From an uncultured Bacteroidota bacterium (GTDB lineage: Bacteria > Bacteroidota > Bacteroidia > Bacteroidales > P3), in assembly GCA_902775135.1 (NCBI GenBank), contig CACYKY010000008.1, forward strand, positions 34,358 through 98,357: a stretch of DNA of 64,000 nucleotides, written 5' to 3'. Shown here one piece after another: positions 60,101 through 64,000 of the stretch. How positions within the stretch are numbered: position 1 is the stretch's first letter; each line of letters starts with the position of its first letter. The notes beneath the pieces are model-generated. The model did not search any database. It had not been told where the DNA came from and saw only the letters and a list, made by a program, of their open reading frames with translations. A program made the position numbers and the translations under genes.

Positions 60101-63100
60101 AACACTGGCAGCACCTGCGACACCGCCACTGCCACTAGCGTCGACATCGATTCCACCCACTACACCTTCACCGGCCTCACCCAGAACACCACCTACACCG
60201 CTGTGGTGGCCACCGTCTGCGATGACGGCTCGCTGACCTCTACGCTCACCATTACCTTCGTCACTCCCGAGATGGGTATCGATCTGCCTTATGCCACCGG
60301 TTTCGAGGCCACCGAAGATACCGCCTGGGTATTAGCCAACGGTTCGCAGAGCAACAAGTGGTTCGTCGGCAGCGCTGCCGGCAACCCTGGCAATGGTCTC
60401 TACATCTCCAACGACAACGGTGTGTCCAACAGTTACACTATCACCAGCACGTCGAACGTCTATGCTTATCGTACCTTCAATTTCACTGCTGGCCAGTATG
60501 CCGTCAGCTTCGATTGGAAAGCCCAAGGCGAAAGCTGCTGCGACTATCTGCGTGCCTATCTGGTTCCTGCTTCTGTCACGTTGACCGCCGGCACCCTCTA
60601 CAGCGGCATCAGCACCACCAGTTCTCCTGCTGGCTGGATTGCGCTCGATAACGGTGTGATGAATGTCAACAGCAACTGGACGACCCAGCAGGGCGTGGCA
60701 ATTGTTCCCGCCAACGCCACCTACAAGCTTGTCTTCGTTTGGCATAACGACGGTTCCGTTGGTACCGCTCCGGCAGCTGCTGTCGACAACATCAGCATTG
60801 TCCAGCTCACCTGCCCGCAGCCCACTGCTCTGACTGTCGACAGCACCAGCACCAACTCGCTCGACGTCTCCTGGACCGCCGGCGGCGCTGAGACCGAATG
60901 GGAAGTCCGCATCGACAATGGTGCTTGGCAGACCGTCAACACCACTCCGAGCTATCAGTTCACCGGCCTGGCTGCTGGTTTGAACCACTTGGTCGAGGTG
61001 CGTGCCATTTGCGGCGCCGATGACGAGAGCTTCGTCACCAGCATCTACGCTCCCACCCTGTGTGCTGCCATCAGCACTTTGCCCTTCACCGAGACCTTCG
61101 ACACTTGGGGCACAGGCACCAGCGTGCACGCTCCCAACTGCTATACCTACGGATCGGACTACTCCTCCACCTATCCCTACATAAGCAACAGCTACAGCAT
61201 CACCAGTGGTGGTGGCGCCATGTACATGTACAACTACGACTACAGCCACGTGGGCCAGAACACTTGGTTTGCCCTGCCTATGCTTGACAGCGCCACAGCA
61301 AGCGTGAACCAGACCCAGCTGGTGTTCAATTCCTATGTTTCCACTACGAGCTATGTCCACAAAGTGAGGGTTGGTGTCAACACCATTCCTTCGGCTAACG
61401 GTGCCACCTGGATTGACACTGTCACCGCCGTCTATGGACAGTGGACTCTGCACGAGGTACCCTTCGACAGCTACACCGGCAATGGCAGGTACATCATTGT
61501 TTCGAGCCTTGTCGACAATGCCTACAGCTACAGCTATCCTTATATCGACGACCTGACGCTGGAGATGATACCCTCTTGCCGTCGTCCCGACAGTCTGACC
61601 GCCGCCAACTCCACCACCACTACCGTCGACCTTGGTTGGAACGACCGTAGCGCTGCTACGAGCTGGGTGATTGAGTACGGTCCCCGTGGCTTCCAGCCCG
61701 GTACCGGCACCACCGTCACTGCCACCAGCAACCCCTTCACCCTGACCGGTCTGCCCGTGGCTTACCAAGGTGAGTACTATGTGAAGGCCGTCTGCGGCGC
61801 TGGCGACACCAGCGATTACAGCCGTCAGCCCTGTGGCTTCGAGACCACCCAGGTGCCTGCCACCCTGCCCTACAACTACGACTTCGAGGATGCTGCCGAG
61901 TGGGCCAACTGGCAGACCAGCAGCAACAGCGAGACCAACAACTGGTATCGCGGCACGAGTGTGGCCGACAGCGGTAGCAATGCCATGTACATTGCCGCTG
62001 GCGACACCGTTTCCTACTTCAACTATGCCTTCAACGCCGTTGTCAACGCTGCCGCCTACCGCGACATCGACTTCGGTACCGTCGACAGCAGCTTCACCCT
62101 CAGCTTCCGCGCCCGCGTTGGTGGTACCACCACCGCCGCCTACGACGGTCTGATGGTCTTCCTCGTCGACCCGAGCATCGCCACCACTCCCTCGTCGAGC
62201 AACATCACCTCGCCTTGGGGCAATGTGAACGACCTCTATCGTATCGCCACCGTGCGTCTCGACACCAACTGGACCACCTATGAGGCCAGCTTCGACACCA
62301 TCAGCGGTGTCCAGCGTGTTGCCTTCTTCTGGTTCAACCAGAACACCGGTGCCAGCTACGCCAACATCCCGCAGCCCGCAGCTGTGGACAACATCCACAT
62401 CGCCTACAGCTCCTGCCCGCGTCCTCTCAACCTGGAGGCTGTCTCCACTACTTCCAGCACCGCCACCCTCACTTGGGATGGTGCGGCTGGCGCTACCTAT
62501 GAGGTTGTCTACCGTCAGGTTGGCGGCACCAACGTCAGCGCCATTGCCAACACCAACAGCATCACCCTCTCCGGCCTCGCTTCCACTTCCGAGTACCGCG
62601 CTTGGGTGCGTAAGATCTGCGGCGCTGGCGACACCAGCCTCTATAGCGACGGCACTGCCTTCAACACCACCATGTGCGACGGCGCTGTGATTGCGGCCAC
62701 CGGCGATCCCACGACTGCTGACGATGTCACCTACTACGCCCCCGTCAACAACTTCTACAACTACACCCTCACCGAGACCATCATCGACAGCGCCGAACTT
62801 GGCGGTGCCATGAACATCACCTCGCTGGCCTACTACTATGACTATAGCACCGCCAGCACCTCGAAGGGCAATGTGACCATCTGGATCCAGCCCACCACCA
62901 AGAGTGCCTTCAGCAGCTCGTCCGACATTGTGGCCCTCGACACCACTACGGCTGTCCAGGTCTACAGCGGCAACCTCAACTGCTCCGAGGGTTGGAACTA
63001 CTTCGCCTTCACCACCGACTACAGCTACAGCGGCACGGGCAACCTGCTCGTCATTGTGGACGACAACTCTGGTGACTACGATGGTAGCGCCTATGTCTTC

Positions 63101-64000
63101 GCTTCGCAGAGCACTTCGGCCTACAAGACCATCTCCTACTACAGCGACAGCGATAACCCCGACATCAACAATCTCTCCTCCAGCTACAGCGGCGTCAAGG
63201 GTTACTACCAGTATCGTCCCGTCATGCAGCTCATCAGCTGCGGCGGCGTGGTCCTCTGCGCTGATCCCGAGATTGTCGACACCACCGTCACCGAGACCTC
63301 TGTCACCGTCTCTTGGAACGCCACCGGCGCTGCCAACTACGAGGTGGCTATCGTAGAGGGCAACTGGGTTGATCCCACCACCGCCACCTCTGTTGCTGCC
63401 ACCAGCTACACCTTCAACGGCCTCACCCCCGGCACCAACTATGCCGTCGGCGTGCGTTCGGATTGCGGCAACGGCAACACCAGCCAGTGGACCATCATCA
63501 ACGTGGCCACCGCCGAGCATCCTTGCTATGCTCCGACCGACCTCACCGTCGGCGAGGTGACCTTCAGCAGCGCTGTCCTCAGCTGGACTCCCGGCGAGGC
63601 TGAGACCGAGTGGGTGCTCCACGTCACGGGTACCAACCTCGACTCTACCTTCAATGTCACTACCAATCCTTACACCCTCACCGGTCTGAGACCCGGCGTT
63701 GAGTACTCCGTCACTGTTGCCGCTGTTTGCAGCGAGACCCAGCAGAGCGATCCCACCGCTGCCCAGACCTTCACCACGCCCACCTGCCAGCCCGTCAGCG
63801 GTGTGACTGTCAGCAACCGCACCACCAGCGGCGCCACCGTCAGCTGGAACGCTCCCTCCGGTGTCAACAGCTTCGAGCTTGAGTACGGCCTCTCCGGCTT
63901 CGGCCAGGGTGCCGGCACCCGCGTCACCGTCACCGGTACGAGCTACACCCTCGCCGGCCTTGCGGAAGCCACCATGTATGACGTTCTCGTCCGCAGCGTT
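57200..64000 (+). CDS. Giant secreted CUB/FN3/cleaved-adhesin protein, 3' end outside window
   Basis: The frame is open from ATG 57200 to the window end (2267 codons and on). It starts with a signal peptide (MKRFYKFLMPLVAIVALALP, cleavage near MAQ). About residues 300-420 hold a CUB-like domain (GSYSANCDATLIIYP, SYTEGSWDYLRIYSG, IVFHSDGS). Then FN3-like modules (pattern W....A..Y.V.Y.P, ending in VRA.CG..DTS.YS) alternate with jelly-roll 'cleaved adhesin' modules (LPW.E.F, CW..., YYW.DDI.V). Codons are C-ending and the composition differs from neighbours. Such proteins are often carried by the type IX system; the C-terminal sorting domain is not in the window. An adhesin role is inferred. Confidence 0.88.
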   Translation, partial: MKRFYKFLMPLVAIVALALPVNVMAQSLTVANGTATNTYVPIYGYYCDADQHNQVVYPASMLADMENNYITSLSFYQQQAASDSWGTTVTIKMMEITDSVLTDLVATTGATTVYTGTVNGTNAVETFVLTTPYEYQGGNLLVDITTTASTYSRNYWYGVTRTGSSVYVYGDAPLSAIDDGDDGDVQSFLPKTTFTYNATGSVCYAPTAFASTESNGILTFTWTDNSATAWEFVYGAAGFDPDNATDAESLSSTTTDLDLSQLADGMYDAYVRADCGGGEYSVWVGPVNFSVGMLVMNMATSGTDTLHTCAAIIYDDGGQSGSYSANCDATLIIYPSDDLHALSISGSSYTEGSWDYLRIYSGAGTSGEQLWNDYDVSAHQNFGPFLSLDPITIVFHSDGSVFYDGFQINVSCVDIPSCATPETFVLEGTDSSSVSFSWVDNAATAWAIGYGPAGFTLGDENTLWADFTDTFGVVTGLTPNTLYDFYLMAVCGSDSSWTRTLTARTSCAPIHTLPWSENFSTCPTGSSVQFDQCWSVYNTFSTTSIYPYVTSGYLYMYLYSSSSMNSQYGYAMLPPFDENIMAEDLEMSFDIWGSTTSSYGRGVIVGLFDAPTAGMPVIDTVAIIVPAATSQAAAETHYVSFVGHEMTGKRLGFFYQNQQPSATGYYYYTYIDNVNVHLAPNCMVPTNLTLNYVSSDTLDLSWSDSQNSGASYWVEYRPTGAADSVEWTGIEVSDTNIVLDNLSANTSYDIMVRALCGGSDTSFALTGTYRTACGPITVLPWVETFNSMSTTSSATTIPCWDYIGAGGYVNISSSYSHTSNCVRFYPNGSSTTDHVLVLPIFDTPISDLQMSFWTRPESSSSSGSFSVGYVTNPSSASSFVEVLNIPCAAGTTVTQYEVTFSGAPAGSRIAMRHNVNSTVYYWFVDDIDVHLAPECNHPVGLTVLGSTATEATIGWGGDEDANFRVWFNTGSTCDTATATSVDIDSTHYTFTGLTQNTTYTAVVATVCDDGSLTSTLTITFVTPEMGIDLPYATGFEATEDTAWVLANGSQSNKWFVGSAAGNPGNGLYISNDNGVSNSYTITSTSNVYAYRTFNFTAGQYAVSFDWKAQGESCCDYLRAYLVPASVTLTAGTLYSGISTTSSPAGWIALDNGVMNVNSNWTTQQGVAIVPANATYKLVFVWHNDGSVGTAPAAAVDNISIVQLTCPQPTALTVDSTSTNSLDVSWTAGGAETEWEVRIDNGAWQTVNTTPSYQFTGLAAGLNHLVEVRAICGADDESFVTSIYAPTLCAAISTLPFTETFDTWGTGTSVHAPNCYTYGSDYSSTYPYISNSYSITSGGGAMYMYNYDYSHVGQNTWFALPMLDSATASVNQTQLVFNSYVSTTSYVHKVRVGVNTIPSANGATWIDTVTAVYGQWTLHEVPFDSYTGNGRYIIVSSLVDNAYSYSYPYIDDLTLEMIPSCRRPDSLTAANSTTTTVDLGWNDRSAATSWVIEYGPRGFQPGTGTTVTATSNPFTLTGLPVAYQGEYYVKAVCGAGDTSDYSRQPCGFETTQVPATLPYNYDFEDAAEWANWQTSSNSETNNWYRGTSVADSGSNAMYIAAGDTVSYFNYAFNAVVNAAAYRDIDFGTVDSSFTLSFRARVGGTTTAAYDGLMVFLVDPSIATTPSSSNITSPWGNVNDLYRIATVRLDTNWTTYEASFDTISGVQRVAFFWFNQNTGASYANIPQPAAVDNIHIAYSSCPRPLNLEAVSTTSSTATLTWDGAAGATYEVVYRQVGGTNVSAIANTNSITLSGLASTSEYRAWVRKICGAGDTSLYSDGTAFNTTMCDGAVIAATGDPTTADDVTYYAPVNNFYNYTLTETIIDSAELGGAMNITSLAYYYDYSTASTSKGNVTIWIQPTTKSAFSSSSDIVALDTTTAVQVYSGNLNCSEGWNYFAFTTDYSYSGTGNLLVIVDDNSGDYDGSAYVFASQSTSAYKTISYYSDSDNPDINNLSSSYSGVKGYYQYRPVMQLISCGGVVLCADPEIVDTTVTETSVTVSWNATGAANYEVAIVEGNWVDPTTATSVAATSYTFNGLTPGTNYAVGVRSDCGNGNTSQWTIINVATAEHPCYAPTDLTVGEVTFSSAVLSWTPGEAETEWVLHVTGTNLDSTFNVTTNPYTLTGLRPGVEYSVTVAAVCSETQQSDPTAAQTFTTPTCQPVSGVTVSNRTTSGATVSWNAPSGVNSFELEYGLSGFGQGAGTRVTVTGTSYTLAGLAEATMYDVLVRSV

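Noticed and set aside
58256..60160. Second long minus-strand frame (634 codons) in the same gene
   Set aside because: Same composition effect; no start signal or family resemblance.
60332..63622. Open reading frame of 1096 codons on the minus strand within the giant adhesin gene
   Set aside because: The plus-strand gene has strongly C-ending codons, which suppress stops on the other strand. The antisense translation is low-complexity Gly/Val/Ala without a domain, and the plus frame has clear modules.

Overview
The window is a piece of a Bacteroidales (phylum Bacteroidota) chromosome, probably from a strict anaerobe of a gut-like habitat. Evidence: promoters of the Bacteroidota type (TTTG, 19-21 nt, TAnnTTTG) before tRNA genes, lepA, pyrH, rimP and others; no consistent Shine-Dalgarno sequences; GldH, RicT/PSP1, SusC/TonB-type receptors and Bacteroidota lipoproteins; a tmRNA whose tag ends in NYALAA; and fermentative enzymes ([FeFe] hydrogenase, indolepyruvate oxidoreductase, a Ptb-family acyltransferase). 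The species cannot be named from the sequence.

Layout. 1-0.7 kb: end of an [FeFe] hydrogenase. 0.8-7.4 kb (minus): holB, a RicT-like gene, gldH, PBP1A and rlmN. 7.7-17.8 kb (plus): a CPA2 antiporter, an S41 protease, an O-antigen-ligase-like protein, an M16 protease, a VWA membrane protein and a flippase. 17.8-20.2 kb (minus): a lipoprotein and lepA. 20.3-22.9 kb (minus): a compact operon of a His-rich FMN-binding exported protein, PqqD-like protein, HPr-kinase-like protein and an S26 peptidase-VanZ fusion, followed by a possible 31-codon ORF. 23.0-26.9 kb: CapA-like protein, a lipoprotein, a single-domain MGMT, Vsr and a zinc-ribbon protein. 27.1-31.9 kb (minus): rimP-nusA-infB-tRNA-Arg, with a terminator-like hairpin in the rimP leader. 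32.4-38.5 kb (plus): Ptb, a PAS protein, an outer-membrane receptor, an HsdR-N-like protein and an ECF sigma operon. 38.5-48.8 kb (minus): birA, frr, pyrH, comF, queA, pssA, an OmpA/TPR lipoprotein, an AddB-like nuclease and a MurU-like transferase. 48.9-49.9 kb: tmRNA, tRNA-Asp, tRNA-His, each with a terminator. 50.0-53.5 kb: a calycin-like protein and a probable metal-uptake operon. 53.6-56.2 kb (minus): iorA, iorB and a DUF4332 protein. 57.2 kb to the end: an open reading frame of at least 2267 codons for a giant secreted CUB/FN3 adhesin, with a long structured leader.

The most unusual signal is not a gene. Short tandem arrays of fixed period (7, 8 or 11 bp, and one of 9-10 bp) recur throughout. 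Several fill a whole intergenic spacer exactly from stop codon to start codon, and period-7 arrays also lie inside three coding sequences (rlmN, vsr, birA) while keeping the frame open. The second candidate for something new is the FMN-binding/PqqD/HPrK-like/S26-VanZ operon, which has the parts of a peptide-modification or export system but no recognised core enzyme. The third is the leader and spacer in front of the giant adhesin gene.
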